A stretch of DNA of 64,000 nt, from the NCBI GenBank assembly GCA_021442155.1, contig CM038215.1:5108976-5172975 (forward strand). The letters run 5' to 3'. Shown one piece after another: positions 12,721 through 25,200 of this stretch; position 1 is the first letter of the stretch, and every line of letters starts with the position of its first letter. This DNA comes from Cymbidium sinense. Lineage: Eukaryota > Streptophyta > Magnoliopsida > Asparagales > Orchidaceae. The notes below the pieces were generated by a model, which saw only the letters and a program-made list of their open reading frames with translations, made no database searches and was not told where the DNA came from. The position numbers and the translations under genes were made by a program.

Positions 12721-13198
12721 TTTTTTAACAGAAAACAACTTCAGATTCAACATTTCTTCTTTTCAATTTAATCAACTAAGTAACATACTAAGTTTCCTAA
12801 GATGAAAGTGACAATAGAGATAAAAAATGAGCATGCATAGAGCAAATCAAAAACCTTAGTTAACTAGAGTTGTCTCTACTATAGAGACACAGTTCCACAA
12901 GCGGCCAGATCATACACACGTTTTCTAGTTCTCATCGTAACCACCTCTCCTCAGTGGGATCAACCATCATATCCCTGATATCTCCCTCGGCCATGATCAT
13001 ATCCCTGATCTCTCCCTCCACCACCACCACAGTTATAACCTTTATCGCTCCTCTCGCCTCCATAACCATCACCACCTCCATATCCACCTTGTTGATCCCC
13101 CCACCATAGCGATGATGTCTCTTCTTCACCACCACCGCAAGATTTAGACTGAGACTGGTTCACGATGATGTTCCTACTAACAAGGTTCTGCCCATTCT
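12721..13198 (-). pseudogene. GRP retropseudogene fragment, copy 1
   Basis: On the minus strand it begins at the standard left limit (AATGGGCAGAACC) and reads NIIVNQSQSKS, then Gly/Tyr/Arg/Asp-rich repeats (GGYGGGDGYGG, GRDQGYD) up to about 12,935. About 200 bp of 3' UTR follow, with a T-run on the plus strand (12,721-12,726) that is the poly(A) stub. This is the C-terminal tail of a class IV glycine-rich RNA-binding protein after its RRM; the RRM body is missing. The Gly-rich frame is fairly well kept for about 67 residues, but there is no start codon or promoter. With copy 2 it brackets the most compact repeat unit (about 1,665 bp). Confidence 0.85.
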
Positions 13199-14387
13199 TA
13201 GGGTTTAGGTTTAGGTTTATTTTTTAATTATTTAGTTACTTTAGGTTTATGTTTAGGGTTTGAGGTTTAGGGTTTAGAGTTTAGGGTTTAGTGTTTAGGG
13301 TTTTAGGGTTTAGGGAAGGTTAGGGTTTAGGGTTTAGGGTTTATGGTCTTTTAGAGTTTACGGTTTAGAGTTAGTTTAGGGATTAAGGCTTAGGGTTTAG
13401 GGTTTAGGGTGTAGGGTTTAGGGTTTAGGGATAGTTTTAGGGTTTAGGGTTTAGAGTTTAGGGCTTTGGATTTAGGGTTTACGATTTAAGGTTTAGTGTT
13501 TCTCTTTTAAAATTATGTAAATCAGTAGGCTTAGGTTTATTTAGTTTATTTTTTTTAATTATTTTAGTTTATTTTATTTTTAATTTTTATTTAGGTTTAT
13601 ATTTCATTTTTAATTAGTTTTATTTATGTATTCTAAGTTTATTTATTTTAGTTTAGGTTTTTTATTTTAGTTTATTATTTTGGTTTAGGTTTAGGTTTAT
13701 TTTAATTTTTAGTTTAGTTTTATTTTTATTTTATTTTTTAAGTTTAGGTTTAGGTTTTTATTTTATTTTTTTAAGTTTAGGTTTTAGGTTTTTATTTTAG
13801 GTTTATTTTAAGGATTTTTTTAGTTTAGGCTTAGGATTAGGTTTTATTTATTTTAGTTTAGTTTATTTTAGTTTAGGTTTAGGTTTATTTTATTTTTTTA
13901 TTTTAGGTTTAGGCTTTTTTATCAGTTTAGGTTTTATGTTTTATTTCTATTTATTTTTAGGTTTATTTTTTAGGTTTAGGGTTTTATTTAGTTTTTATTT
14001 TATTTTATTTTAGGTTTATTTTATTTTTATTTTAAATTTAGCTTTTTTTAATTCAATTTTTTTATTTTTAGGTTTATTTTATTTTTTTAGTTTAGTTTAG
14101 GTTTTTATTTATTATATTTTAGTTTTTTATTTTTTATTTTATTTTATTTTTAGGTTTAGGTTTAAGTTTAGGTTTACGTTTTAGTTTAGGTTTTTATTTT
14201 ATTTTATTTAGGTTTAGGTTTATTTATTTATTTTATTTTTTAGGTTTTATTTAGTTTAGGTTTAGGTTATTCAGGTTTAGTGTTTAGTGTTTGGGGTTTA
14301 GGATTTAGGATTTTTGGGTTTAGGGTTTAGGGTTTAGGTTTTATGTTTAGGGTTCAGGTTTTAATTTAGGGCTTTTGGTTTTTAGTT
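13199..14387. repeat. TTTAGGG-oriented array, one complete higher-order unit
   Basis: In order: TTATTTAGTTACTTTAGG (about 13,224), a TTTAGGG-rich block (13,255-13,500), the unit junction (13,505-13,529, AATTATGTAAATCAGTAGG), the AT-rich TTTAGGTTTATTTTA body (13,530-14,270) and a final TTTAGGG block next to GRP copy 2. The same order recurs to the right. Confidence 0.95.
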
Positions 14388-14461
14388 TTTCTTTTAAGAG
14401 AGAAAAAATTCAAATTCAACATTTCTTCTTTTTGATTTCATCAACCAAGTAACAACCCAAG
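14388..14461 (-). pseudogene. GRP 3' UTR stub, copy 2, cut by the following segment
   Basis: Only the poly(A)-proximal 3' UTR remains (TTCAACATTTCTTC and CAACCAAGTAACA are shared with other copies). Similarity stops at about 14,461, where unrelated sequence starts. It marks an insertion or rearrangement breakpoint. Confidence 0.75.
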
Positions 14462-17400
14462 GAAGTGAGGTAATCAAATGACCTCCTTGGGGCTAGCTAA
14501 AGCCTCGTGTTCCTAGGATGTCAAGACTATATACTCGTTAGCTTTCAATCTTATATAAATCAACACATTAATAGAGGAAAGAGAACTCAACATTCATACA
14601 CTTAAGCTATAAGCACTTGCATTTCTTATGTATTTATAACTAGCATCATAACACATATTATTATTCATTTATAAGCTTTTGAAAAATACATTTGGATTTA
14701 ATAGCGATAATAATACATATATTAAATTAAATCAACACATGCAAGCTTACATAAAGGAAATCCATTTTATTTTACTTGATTTTGAAAAGATGGATGCATG
14801 AATTCAAATGACATACCAAATTTAATAGGATTGAAAAGAGGACAATCAAATATGAGCATCTGATTCATTCAACCAAACTAGTTCTTAAGGATAATAAAAT
14901 AAAACAAAATTAATTAAAGCAAACTGAAGCTTCTTTATTAATTAAGTTTGTATTTGATTTGATTTAAAGTGGAGAAGAGAAAGCATCACTTGTTATTTTA
15001 AACCCAGTCCCACATTAGTGAATTGATTTAATTTAAGGAAATGTAATTAAGTTGATTTATGGGGTAATTAAGTTGAACCCTTAATTAGATGAATTAATTA
15101 CTCTTACCTATGTCACCTTAAAGTAATTAACCAAATAATTATGAGCAAACATGATATGCATGGAAAATAAACTTGCAATGATATTAGGAAATAAAAGTGT
15201 CCTAATACAATTGGCTCATGATTAATAGTTAATTTGATAAAGGGACTTAGTTAATTACTCTTATGGTTTTCCCACACATGTGGACTAACTATAATTTCAT
15301 TAAGCTCCTTTAGGTCATTAAACACCCAAAGATCTACCCCGTGATTTAATTAATGATAGTCTGATGTGATTATGATTTCAATTTGATTAAGTGATTTAAT
15401 TTATCAGTTAAATCTTAATTAATTTCATTTTTAAAAAGGGTGAAATGAACTTACTGAAAGGGGTCCCAACCCTATTCCTCAGTTCACTTATTATTGAACA
15501 ATGATTAATAAACTTAATTAACCAATTTATTACTGTTCGTGGGATTAATTAATCATTAATTAATTTAAAAGAGTAGTTAATGTTTAATTAGTGAATTTTC
15601 TTAATTGAGCAATAAATCCCAAGAAAATCATGGGAGACCGAGCTCATCCCATTAAATTAACCCATAAAATTTAGGATTAAATGCTCAAGTAATTAAATAG
15701 TAATTAAGCTAATTAATTTTATAATTAAATCTTAATTACTATTCAAAATTAGTTAAGATCATTTTTAATTAATTCTCCTCTAAAATACCTTTGATGAGTA
15801 TTTATTTGCATTTTGTTGATTTCTCGATGATTTTTATGATTTTTAGAAGTTTCAGCCATTAAAAATGATTAATTAAGCCTAATTAAACCCTAAGCCTAAT
15901 GGTGCCATGTGGCACACTGACACGACGTGTTTTCCACGTGGCACCGTGAGATTGGGTACTTCAAACTTATCCGACTCAGCGCCTACGTGGTGGCAGCGGA
16001 TGCCCTTTCTCATTTGTTAGACAAACTTTCTTGTCCATCGCCCAATCTAAGATCGGACAACTATGACTAATCCCACAGCTTAATAGGATTAAATCAGATC
16101 GATCTAGCAGATATGATGATGACCGTCCATTTTGATCATGCGAAATGGATGGTGCATGATCTAACGTCATGCGAGTGATGGAGAATGGAGGCCGTCCACC
16201 ATTGCTCACTTGATCTGAGCTTACCCAAGCTTGGATTAACTCCAAAAGGATCCCACACCTTCATAACATCAATTAGAGGGGATCCAATAGTCAAGGTCAC
16301 ACGAGATGCATGTTTTCTTCAAAAAGCTCCAACCCATTTTTCCTTAAGGATCGATTTTAGAAGTATACCTCACCGGAGCTCAAGACTAATAGCTTGAATG
16401 ATTAAAGAAGCTTCATATAATGGAGGCGAAGCTCTGTTGAGTAGCAATTGGATCAATTCCTTGATGTTGGCTTGAAAGGCCATGAACTGATGATTTGGAG
16501 CTTGGCTTTGATCGAAGTCCCACCTCCAGTGCTCAGGAAGCTTGGGAGATAATTCATTCTTGCGCGATGAGGCCTAGGGAATGTGTGTGCAAATTTAATT
16601 TGAGTTTGATGGAGAAATGGAAAAATTAGGTCAAAAATGGGAGTGTCTGATTCTAGGATGGACGGGAATGACATTTTTTGATTGAAGAACGAGCTTGGGA
16701 GCTTAGGGAATGGCTTTAGCAACTTGTCCTAGGTAGCTAAGGCTCTGAGGAATGATTTTCATGTGTGTTTGAGTGGAAATGAGAGGCTGTATACCCCCCT
16801 TCATCTTGATCAAATGGTGGGATCGGGTTTAGATTCTAGTGGGTCGTGGGTGGCAAGGAGGAGATGAGTTGGCTCAGCTTGGTTGGTTGTAGGTGTGGAG
16901 GTGGCTGCAAAGAGGAATCATGGGTGTCCTATGGGTGTTTAGGTTATTTTACCTCCCATGGATCATGTCCAACTGAACCATCCCTTGGGTCAGGTTGGAC
17001 AGTGTCTTAGGTGCCTAGGTGGACCATTGAAAGAGTACCAAGTGGCCAAAGAATGGAATGAGCACTTACATGGGTTATTTGTCTCATGTGATGCCCTTGA
17101 CTCAAGGGTAGGATGATCAATTGGCATTGGATTTGATTTGGGCATATTTCAAATTAGCCAAAAGTGGGTTATCCCAAATTTCAAGTCAATTGGAGTTGAT
17201 TTGGTTAGCTTTGGCTCAATTTGAATCATTTAGGTCAAATTTTATTAGGTTGGGTCAAGTTAACCAATTGGTCAAATTGGGTAATACCAAGAGTTTGGTC
17301 AAGTTCATATGATCATTTGGGATGTTTTGGTTCAACTGGTTTGGTTTAGTTTGGCTTAGATTTTATTTTGGCTCATTTGAATCCATTTGGGTCAAAAGGT

Positions 17401-18890
17401 TAAGTTGACCAATTGAATTGGCCAAATTAACTTGGGTTGGGTGTTGGTTTAGGTTTAGTTGACCAATTGAAGTTGATTGTAGGCTTTACTTTCAATTTAT
17501 TTGGATTTGGTTTTGATTTAGGCCAACTTGAACCTTTAGGTCACTTTGGGCTAAGTAGGTCAATTGTGTTTAATTGGGTACAATCATGGCTTTGGTCAAG
17601 TTCAACATCTATTTGGAATGAACTTAAGCCATTGGTTGCAATCAATTTAGTTTATATTTTAATTTGACTCAATTTGGTATTTTAGGTCAATTCGAGTCAA
17701 CTTGGGTCAAGAGGGCCAATTGGGTTTGGTTTGAAGGTCAAGTCATATTCAAATATTGATTTTGATTTGGTATGAATCATTGGTTTCAAGGGATTTGGCT
17801 TAGGTTACAATTTGGCTAGTTTGCTTTCATATGGGTTAAGGGGTTGACTTAGTTAAAGTCCAAGTTGACTTCATTTGACCTAATTTGTGATAATTGATCA
17901 ACCTAAGGTGATCAACAGTCATGATGGGAGGTTTTGATGGGCTTGGTTCAATCCAATTTGGGTAGGATTAGAATTTGGCTCAAATAGGTCAAATTGGCCA
18001 CTTTTTCAAGTTGACCAATTGGGTTTTCTTAATTTTGGTTTGATTTAGTTGAGTTTATATATATGGATTTGATATATAAATTCAATTCAATTTAACTTGG
18101 GTTCAAATGGGTTTTGGTTCATTTGAACATTTCAAGTCAAAAGGGTTAAGTTGGGTTTGATTTGGGTTAATTTTGGTTTGGCATGATGAATGTAGATTTC
18201 ATTTATATTTGTGAATATGATTGAAGGTATGATTGATTCATGAGAAAATCAATTGAGTTTGGGTTTTGGAATGAAGGAATTTGGCTAAGTCCATTGAGTT
18301 GGGTCATGTGGCTTAGGTTTGGATTTTGATTTGGTTTGATTTAGTTTTGTTGATTTAAATGCATATTTCATTTAAATTTGTGAGGATGATTAAAAATATG
18401 ATTGATTTGTGAGAAAATCAATTGATTTTGACTTGATTTGGATTAAGATTTGGCTAATGTCCATGGGATAGGTCATAGCTTAGGAAGGGTTTTGATTTTA
18501 GTTTCGATTTAGTTTTGATCATTTGAATTTAGATTTGATTTATATTTTAGAAGATAATTGTAGATATATATTGATTATTAGAAAATCAATTGATTTTGGA
18601 TTGACTTGGATTAAGATTTGGCTAAGGCCATGGGATAGGTCATATGGTTTAGGAAGGGTTTGAAGTTTGGATTTGATCCTGGGCTTCAATCATTTGGTTT
18701 TGGAATTTGGGATTGGAATTGGATTTGGATTTGAATTTGGTGTTTGAATTGAACTTGAGGTTGGTTTGAGAAGGTGAACATGGATTGGATTTGGTTTGTT
18801 GGGTAGTGGATTATCCTAATCCTAAAGCATAACCTAATCCTATTAACCCTTCTAAGTCTTTAGGCTTAAATTAAGTGTTTACCTAATTGT
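14462..18890. other. Non-array stretch of unknown origin (LTR-like or retroelement leader)
   Basis: No gene is recognised. The stretch 14,462-15,890 is AT-rich with many TTAATTA tracts. The stretch 15,890-16,750 is GC-balanced and opens with a hairpin (GGTGCCATGTGG at 15,901 pairs with CCACGTGGCACC at 15,934; it contains a G-box CACGTG). From 16,750 to 18,870 a TTGGTTTGATTTGG/TTGGGTCAAGTTGACC-rich text includes tandem repeats of about 170 bp. Short open frames (15,976-16,245; 16,185-16,397; 16,453-16,722; 17,121-17,312; 17,437-17,667) show no domain. It lies immediately 5' of the Tat pol remnant, so it could be that element's untranslated leader or another element's LTR, but it does not resemble the 3' LTR at 23,440. 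Confidence 0.45.
18187..18700. repeat. Three tandem repeats of about 170 bp
   Basis: Units start near 18,187, 18,357 and 18,526. Shared landmarks are a GATTT-ATTTATATTTGTGA-like start, GAAAATCAATTGA-TTTG, GATTTGGCTAAG-CCATGGGATAGGTCAT and GGTTTAGGAAGGGTTT. The last two units are closest. They form the right end of the TTGG-rich region. Confidence 0.7.
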
Positions 18891-18959
18891 TAGAAGTGTC
18901 TTATGTGGGAAGTCTTAGTGTCTAAAATTCCTAAGTCTAAGATGGGAATATTGAATTTG

Positions 18960-19480
18960 CACTCCAAAAGTGTGGTCAACATGCCTTAGGCTCTATAGTA
19001 TTGGCCTTGGAGATAGATGATTGGAAGACCAAAGCCAAGTTTCATATTATAGACTCAGATACATCTTTCAATGTTGTGCTTGGTAAGCCATGGATACATG
19101 AGAACAACATAGTTCCATCCTCTCTACGTCAATGTATGAAGTTCGTGTGAGCTGGGATCGTCTGTTGTGTCAAAGGAGATCTCAAGCGATTTATAGTTCA
19201 TGAGGTCAGCATATATGAGGATGCAGCTTACTACCTCCCTCAAAACCAACAAGTCTATTCTCATGAACTTGGCCAATGTTTAAAAATATAAGAAAAAGAG
19301 AAAGAAAAAAAAATAAAGAGAAAAGGAAAAAAGAAATGAAAAGAGAAAATTAAAAAGAAAATAAAAGGGAGAGGAAATAGCCTTGGAGGAGGAACTGGAG
19401 CCTGACATTAGATTCCACCCACAGTTCATTAATCCATTCGAACATATGGGTATGATGACCTAACCTCCACTAGACAGAGG
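18960..19480 (+). pseudogene. Tat element protease C-terminus and linker
   Basis: The frame reads LALEIDDWKTKAKFHIIDSD and then VVLGKPWIHENNIVPSSLRQ, the characteristic C-terminal half of plant gypsy retropepsin (the GKPWIH block). The upstream part with the catalytic Asp is missing. A purine-only stretch at 19,288-19,375 encodes a Lys/Glu run such as often separates protease and RT in this clade. Stops occur at about 19,150 and later. Confidence 0.75.
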
Positions 19481-20184
19481 AAGAGGCTAGTTCAGAGGTA
19501 GTCCCAGGGGTGGAAAACTTTCTTATTGGCCACCCAAGAGAAGATATGTCCAAACTACCAAGAGTACACCTGTTATCCATATAGACTTAGAATATAGTTC
19601 ATAGGATGAGTCTTATATAGTTAGCACACTAGCTAGCTCTTCTCAGTAGTAGATTCCCTTGGAGGTGACACTTAAGACAAATACTGATGAAGACCAAGCT
19701 CTAAAGCAAAGCATAAATGTTTCCTAGTGTATATGTAAAATAATTGGGCATCAGTTGGGAACGTTAGCTCTAACCCCACTTTTCTCTCAAAAAGTGGAGG
19801 GGTTGGTAGTTAAGGAAGTCCCTAAGTCATTCACAGGTGTGAAGACTTAGAGTAAATGTCAAACTACTTCAGAAGAATATGGAAGAACAAATGCAAAAGC
19901 TCTCAATCAAGTCCGGGACTAGGATTTCATATAATGGGTCTAGTAGATGATGTTGATTACTTCTTATTCATCACCAATCATTTGGAGTCTGAGAAGTTCT
20001 TTTCTAATCATATTAACTCATATGAGGAGTTGTGCTTAGAAACTTCAGATGATCCAGATGATTTTGAAGTCAAAGATGCACTGCCAGAGTTCAAAGAAGA
20101 GAACAAGTCAACCATCGACGAGCTCAAGAAAATCAACTTAGGAATTGAAGAAGATCCGACATACACCGCTTTTATTGAATGATA
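19481..20184 (+). pseudogene. Tat polyprotein linker between protease and RT
   Basis: The low-similarity linker of the polyprotein contains an open frame (19,856-20,182) ending in an acidic DELKKINLGIEEDP stretch. That stretch is typical of the segment just before RT, where the consensus continues into the FAWSYEEMP block (seen here as FKDYVC and EEMPDLNVVV in two frames at about 20,220-20,280). Confidence 0.55.
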
Positions 20185-21135
20185 TTGAAACCAATGACTT
20201 TGTTAGACTATTGACTGAGTTTAAGGACTATGTTTGCATGGAGTTATGAAGAGATGCCTGATCTTAATGTAGTAGTCCATAACTAGCAATAGCCTACTAA
20301 CCCTAGCAAGCAAGCTCCTAGATGCATACAATTAGACATAGAACAATAGTCATTTATGAAGTCAAGAACCGGTCAATGTTTTCATCCGAAGAAAAATACT
20401 CACTTTTAGCATCATCCCAATTAAGAAACAAAATGGCCAAATTCACATATGCATCGATTTTAGGGATTTCAATAAGGCATGTCCAAAAGAAAATTTTCCA
20501 CTACCAATCCCGGAGCTGATGGTGGACATTTCCTTATCTCATGTAGTCTTCTCTTTAATGGATGGCTCATCTAGATATAACCAAATAAAGATGGCCCCTA
20601 AAGATGAAAGGAACACTACTTTTAGAACCTGATCAGAATCTATTACTATATGGTCATACCTTTTAGCCTTAAAAATATCGATGCTACAAACCAATGGGAT
20701 ATGACTCAAATCTTTGATGAACTCATTCATCATCAAGTCGATTGCTATGTCGATGATCTCATGGTCAAAAGTAAAGAAAAGGAAGACCATCTCATTGACT
20801 TGAGAGTAGCTTCAAATAAATTCCTTGGGTTTGTTGTCTAACACCAGGGAATTGAAATCAATCAGGAGAATAATAAGATGATATTAGAAATGTTACCTCA
20901 TAAAAGTTTAACTCAATTCAGATCATTCTAAGGCTAGTTGGCATATCTAATATGCTTTATATATAACATATCAAGAAGATGTCAGCAATTCTCAACGCTT
21001 GTTCAAAAGATCACCAATTTCAAATCGGATGTTAAGTGTGAGCATGCCTTCGAAGACATCAAGCATTACCTGATGATGCCATTGGTTCTAGTAGCCCCTA
21101 TCCTGAGCAAGCCACTCAAACTTTACACTATTTGA
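20185..21135 (+). pseudogene. Tat reverse transcriptase, copy 1
   Basis: RT blocks visible through frameshifts are ICIDFRDFNKACPKENFPLP (about 20,450-20,510), LMDGSSRYNQIKMAPKDE (about 20,558-20,610), the catalytic motif CYVDDLMVKS (about 20,737-20,766), HLIDLRVASNKFLGFVV, and the thumb/connection with RCQQFSTLVQKITNFKS and PLVLVAPILSKPLKLYTI (to 21,135). The two Asp of the active-site YVDD are intact, but the frame is broken at least at 20,630 and 20,841. It once copied the element RNA into DNA in cytoplasmic particles. Confidence 0.85.
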
Positions 21136-21490
21136 TATAAGACTCCCTTGATGTTTTGTTGGCCCAAGCCAATGATGAAGGGAAGGAAAATGCACTCTAC
21201 TACCCCAACCATCATCTAATCTTTACTGAGGCTAGTTATTCACTCATTGAGAAGCACTGCCTAGCTTTAATCTTTGCATCCTAAAAGCTATAATTCTACA
21301 TGCTTCCTTATAAGGTGAACTAAATATCTAAGATCAATCCACTATAGTATCTCCTGACATAACCGATGCTATCCAGATGGTTGGCATAATGGTCCATGAT
21401 CCTCTCATAAATTGACATTACCTTTATACTCCTCCGTGTGGTGAAAGGACAAGCACTAGCAGATTCTTAGCAACACACCCACTTCCTACT
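21136..21490 (+). pseudogene. Tat RNase H (first RH), copy 1
   Basis: Broken frames show ENALYYPNHHLIFTEASYSL and EKHCLALIFAS (about 21,188-21,282), then the KGQALADS-LATHPLP block (about 21,448-21,490) that ends this domain in the Tat clade. Several stops are present. It normally degrades the RNA strand of the RNA-DNA hybrid. Confidence 0.7.
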
Positions 21491-21559
21491 GACTCTCCAC
21501 TTAGTGATGATCACCCCGATGAACAAATCATGAACTTATGGGATACTAGCATTCACTAT

Positions 21560-22000
21560 TGGGAGATGTAGTTTGATGGTGCAACTTCCTCTAAAAGAGT
21601 ATAAAGAACCATAATCTACTATTCCAAGAAAGGTGGTAGAATAGTTCTCTTAACTTCGGACCGTAATGTGATGAGATTCTCATATCATATGTCCAATCAT
21701 TACACCAAAAATGAAGTTGAATATGAGGCTCTAATTATTGATCTGGAGTTAGCCATTACTCTAAGCATCAATAACATTAACATCTTCGGGATTCCCTGCT
21801 AATTATCAACCAAATCATTGGGTCCTATAAGGAGATAAAGCCTAAGCTCCATCACTTCCATAAGTACACCATAGAGTTATTATCCCAAATCCTAGAGGTT
21901 ACCATTTATAAGATTACTCGAGGAGAGAATACCATAGTGTATGCTTTATTCAAGCTAAGAGCAAGATGTCGATGAGTCCATATCAATAAAGTCCAAAATA
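21560..22000 (+). pseudogene. Tat archaeal-type RNase H (aRH), copy 1
   Basis: It starts with YWEM-FDGATSSK, the opening block with its catalytic Asp in FDG. NEVEYEALIIDLELAITLSI follows, including the Glu block, and then a shifted region corresponding to GDSQLVINQ. The domain is diagnostic for the Tat clade. It is broken by stops; the second copy at 47,147 is easier to read. Confidence 0.8.
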
Positions 22001-22169
22001 GACAAGTCTTATCCCTTATTGATATTAAACTCATCAAAAGTACTCTAAAGGGGAGGTTACCATAAGAAAGATAAGGAGTTAGATTAGAGTCAACCATTCA
22101 TGGATTACCTAAATAAAACAAACTACCTCAAGAGAAGTTCCAAGCCCATCAGATGAAGCAGAGAGAACT

Positions 22170-23340
22170 TTCCTATGGTTTTGTGGATGGTGTCTTGTAT
22201 GGGCAGTCTTTCAATCATATGTGGTTAAGTTGTTTAGACAAGCATGAATCCCATAAGATCATGACTGAGGTACACTTAGGATTATGTGGAGCAAACTAAT
22301 TTGATACATAGATGAAAGCCAAGATCAAGAGACTAGGATACTACTAGCCGTCGATGATCAAAGATTGCATAGAACTAGCTAGGCGATTCCACTAATGTCA
22401 AATACACTGTGTGGTTCTACACCAACCGCCCAATATTCTACATCCTACATTGGCCTCATGGCTATTCAACCATTGGGGTACCGATATAGTGGGTTTGATT
22501 GATCCTCCTTCTTCCAAGGGTCATCGGCTCATCTTAGCTACTATTGAGTACTTTTCCAAATGGGCGAAGGTGATTCCGCTCAGAGAGGTCACAACTCAGC
22601 ATGTGCTCTAGTTTTTTAGGAATCATATCATATATTTTTTCAAAGTGCCTCGATGAATTATATCTGATAATATTACTACATTCAAGAGCATTGAGATCAA
22701 CAACTTTTCCCAGAGACACAATATAGATTGGAGATATTCTACCATCAACTACCCGAGGATAAATGGCTTAGTAGAAGCCTTCAACAATGTTGTCATCCAA
22801 ATATTTAATATGATAATTTACAATAACAAATGACAGTGGTATGAGTAGTTAGTTGAAGCCTTGTGGGCCTACCTCATCACATATAGAACTCCTACTTAGT
22901 CTACTCCTTTCTCAATAGTGTATGGGTCTGAAGTTGCTCTACCATTAGAAGTCCAACTCCCAGTATTAAGCATAACTATAGGTAGCAATATCAAAAGAGA
23001 GTAGAACACCAAGTTATCGTCAGAAGAGGTCAAAAGTTTGGAGGAGAGATGCCTATGGGCATGCCAAAACCTCGAGTTGTACAAAGCTAGAATGATTCAA
23101 GCTCACAATAAATTGGTCTGTCCTAGAGCTTTTCACGTAGGATAGCATATTTTAGTTCTAAGGAGATCGATTATTATTCGTTGTAAGATGGGAGGAAAGT
23201 TTGATCCCACTTTAGAATGCCCTTTTGTCATAGAGAAATCCTACCATGGAGGATCTTATAAGCTTATTAATCATAAGGGAGAAGGCCCAATGCTTGCAAT
23301 CCATTGGCTCTACTTAAAAATATATTATAAATCTTGTTTG
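22170..23340 (+). pseudogene. Tat integrase, copy 1
   Basis: The zinc-binding N-terminus is degenerate: EVHLGLCGAN has Asn where a zinc-ligand His is expected, and the first Cys of the later CX2C pair is lost (H-CQIH). The catalytic core shows all three acidic residues: Asp in WGTDIVG (about 22,477), Asp in IISDN (about 22,661) and Glu in NGLVEAFN (about 22,765). The C-terminal part reads AHNKLVCPRAFHVG, then an open frame 23,188-23,433 starting MGGKFDPTLECPFVIEKSY. Stops at several points make it inactive. This enzyme would insert the cDNA into the chromosome. Confidence 0.85.
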
Positions 23341-23639
23341 AAAATAATTATCATCAATGAAAATTCCATTTTGAATTCAATCTCTTCAATGTTGAAATTA
23401 TTCTTATTTATGAATCTACCACAATATGTTTAGGGTAGGTGTAAGGAACTCGAGCGGCATCCTATCCTTCATCGACATAATAGAAACATAAAATACACAC
23501 AAAAATATAAAACAAACACATATATTTTATCTCAGGATACTTTGAGTTGAGATAACGTCCCCAATGGAACTCACTCATTAGCTGCTCTAGGTCGGCCTGA
23601 TGTGTTACCCTACTAGTGTGTCCCCCCAGTGGTCTTCTT

Positions 23640-25200
23640 GCTTTAGTGGATGTAAGTTTTCTATGCTTTCCTTACTTGGCCACTGCACACCAATGAGCAC
23701 CTTGTTAGTTCGGTAGGCCTTACTATGTGGTCAATAAGCTACCTCATGTTGGCTTCATTTAAGAGGATATGAGTCTTCTACGCTTTTTTCTTGGATTAGC
23801 CTTCATGCACTAAATGATTCGACTATATTTGAGGTTTAGGATAAGTCCCCTAGTGGCTCCTTCCCTCTTGACTACTTCAAGTCTAGGTCCAGTCCTTCCT
23901 GGGATCCCCGCTTAGTAGTCACTCTAGGTCAAATAACATCTATCCCGTCGATGATAGACTATCTTGATGATTAGTTCCACATGAAAGTTGTAAGCCTACA
24001 TGTTTTCTTTCCAGATTGATCATTGTATATCGATGGGCACCTTAGGTTGGTTGGTTCTCACTATGCTAACGAATACACCACTCATGTTGATGGATACACC
24101 TTTGGTTGGTTCTCGCACCTTAGGATACACCACTCATGGAAGATGTAAGTCTTCTATGCTTTTTTCTTAAGTTGGCCACACACCTATAGGCTTTCTTTCC
24201 ATGGCTTAAGATAACGCACCCCTAGTAGCACCTCCTTTGTGAGAATATATTTGGATCATGTCCTTTGTGACCCATTTAGACACTACCTTACTATATTGGA
24301 CAATTTCCCTTTCCTAGTAACCACCCCTGTGGTTAGAGAATCTATCCTATGGATGTGTAGATTCTCCCTTGGTCTAGAAAATCTAAGATAGGTCAAGGAT
24401 GACATAGCACCTTCTTAGTGTGGTCCCTTGCACACCAACAGGGGCCACACAAACATATAAACAAAAAATATATTCACTTGTGGATTAGTAAGACACCCCT
24501 AGAGGCACATTTTCCCAGGCATCCTATCTTTAGAGCAAGGTCAAGAAAACTATAGAATACTAACTTTGAGTTAATATAAGTCCCCAAGATTCACTCATCT
24601 GCCCCTAAGTCAAGTTTTATTTATTGTGATACCAACATGTCACCCTAGTGGTTGTTCCCTGCTTTAAAAGATGTAAGTATGTTATATCTTCTTCCTAGCA
24701 TAGCTGTTGTACACTGAAAGGAAACCCCTTAGGTTGGCCAACTCTATCCCACAGCAAGTAGACTATCCCTTTGGATTTGTAAATCTTAGATTGGACAAGT
24801 CTGATATAGCCCCTTCTTAGTTAGTCCACCACACATCGACATGGTCTATAAATTAAATCTATCAAATTTGATCGAGCTCACATCCCTAGTGGATATGCCT
24901 CAAAATCAAATCAAATAAAAACAAAACATATCAAATCACATTAAATTAAGATAAAATTGATCTTGGATACTTTTGAGTTGACATAAGTCCATTTCACTCA
25001 AGAGTCTCCTAGGTCTGATTTGTTATGCATCCAACTGTCACCCCATGATTGTTCCTTGCTTTGGAAGATGTCCGCTATGCATTCTTCTTAGCATGGTCAT
25101 AACATCGAAAAGGCAACCCCTTAGGTTGGCTAGCTCTACCCTACACGACTATCCCTTTGGATTTGTAAACTTTAGGTCGCCGATTCTGGGTCCATTGCAC
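23640..25200. repeat. Degenerate subrepeats in the LTR, family 1
   Basis: The motif GGAAGATGTAAGTCTTCTATGC (variants) followed by CTTCTTNGG, GCACACCGATG and CCTTAGGTTGG recurs near 23,648, 23,765, 23,988, 24,138, 24,668 and 25,061. CCCTAGTGG recurs between units. Spacing is irregular (120-530 bp). Confidence 0.65.

Noticed and set aside
12932..13163. Functional glycine-rich protein gene
   Set aside because: No RRM, start codon context or promoter. It is one of twelve truncated copies with poly(A) stubs inside arrays.
16185..16397. 70-residue frame as a possible small gene
   Set aside because: Overlaps an opposite-strand frame (15,976-16,245), no domain, and lies in a stretch that looks like retroelement non-coding DNA.
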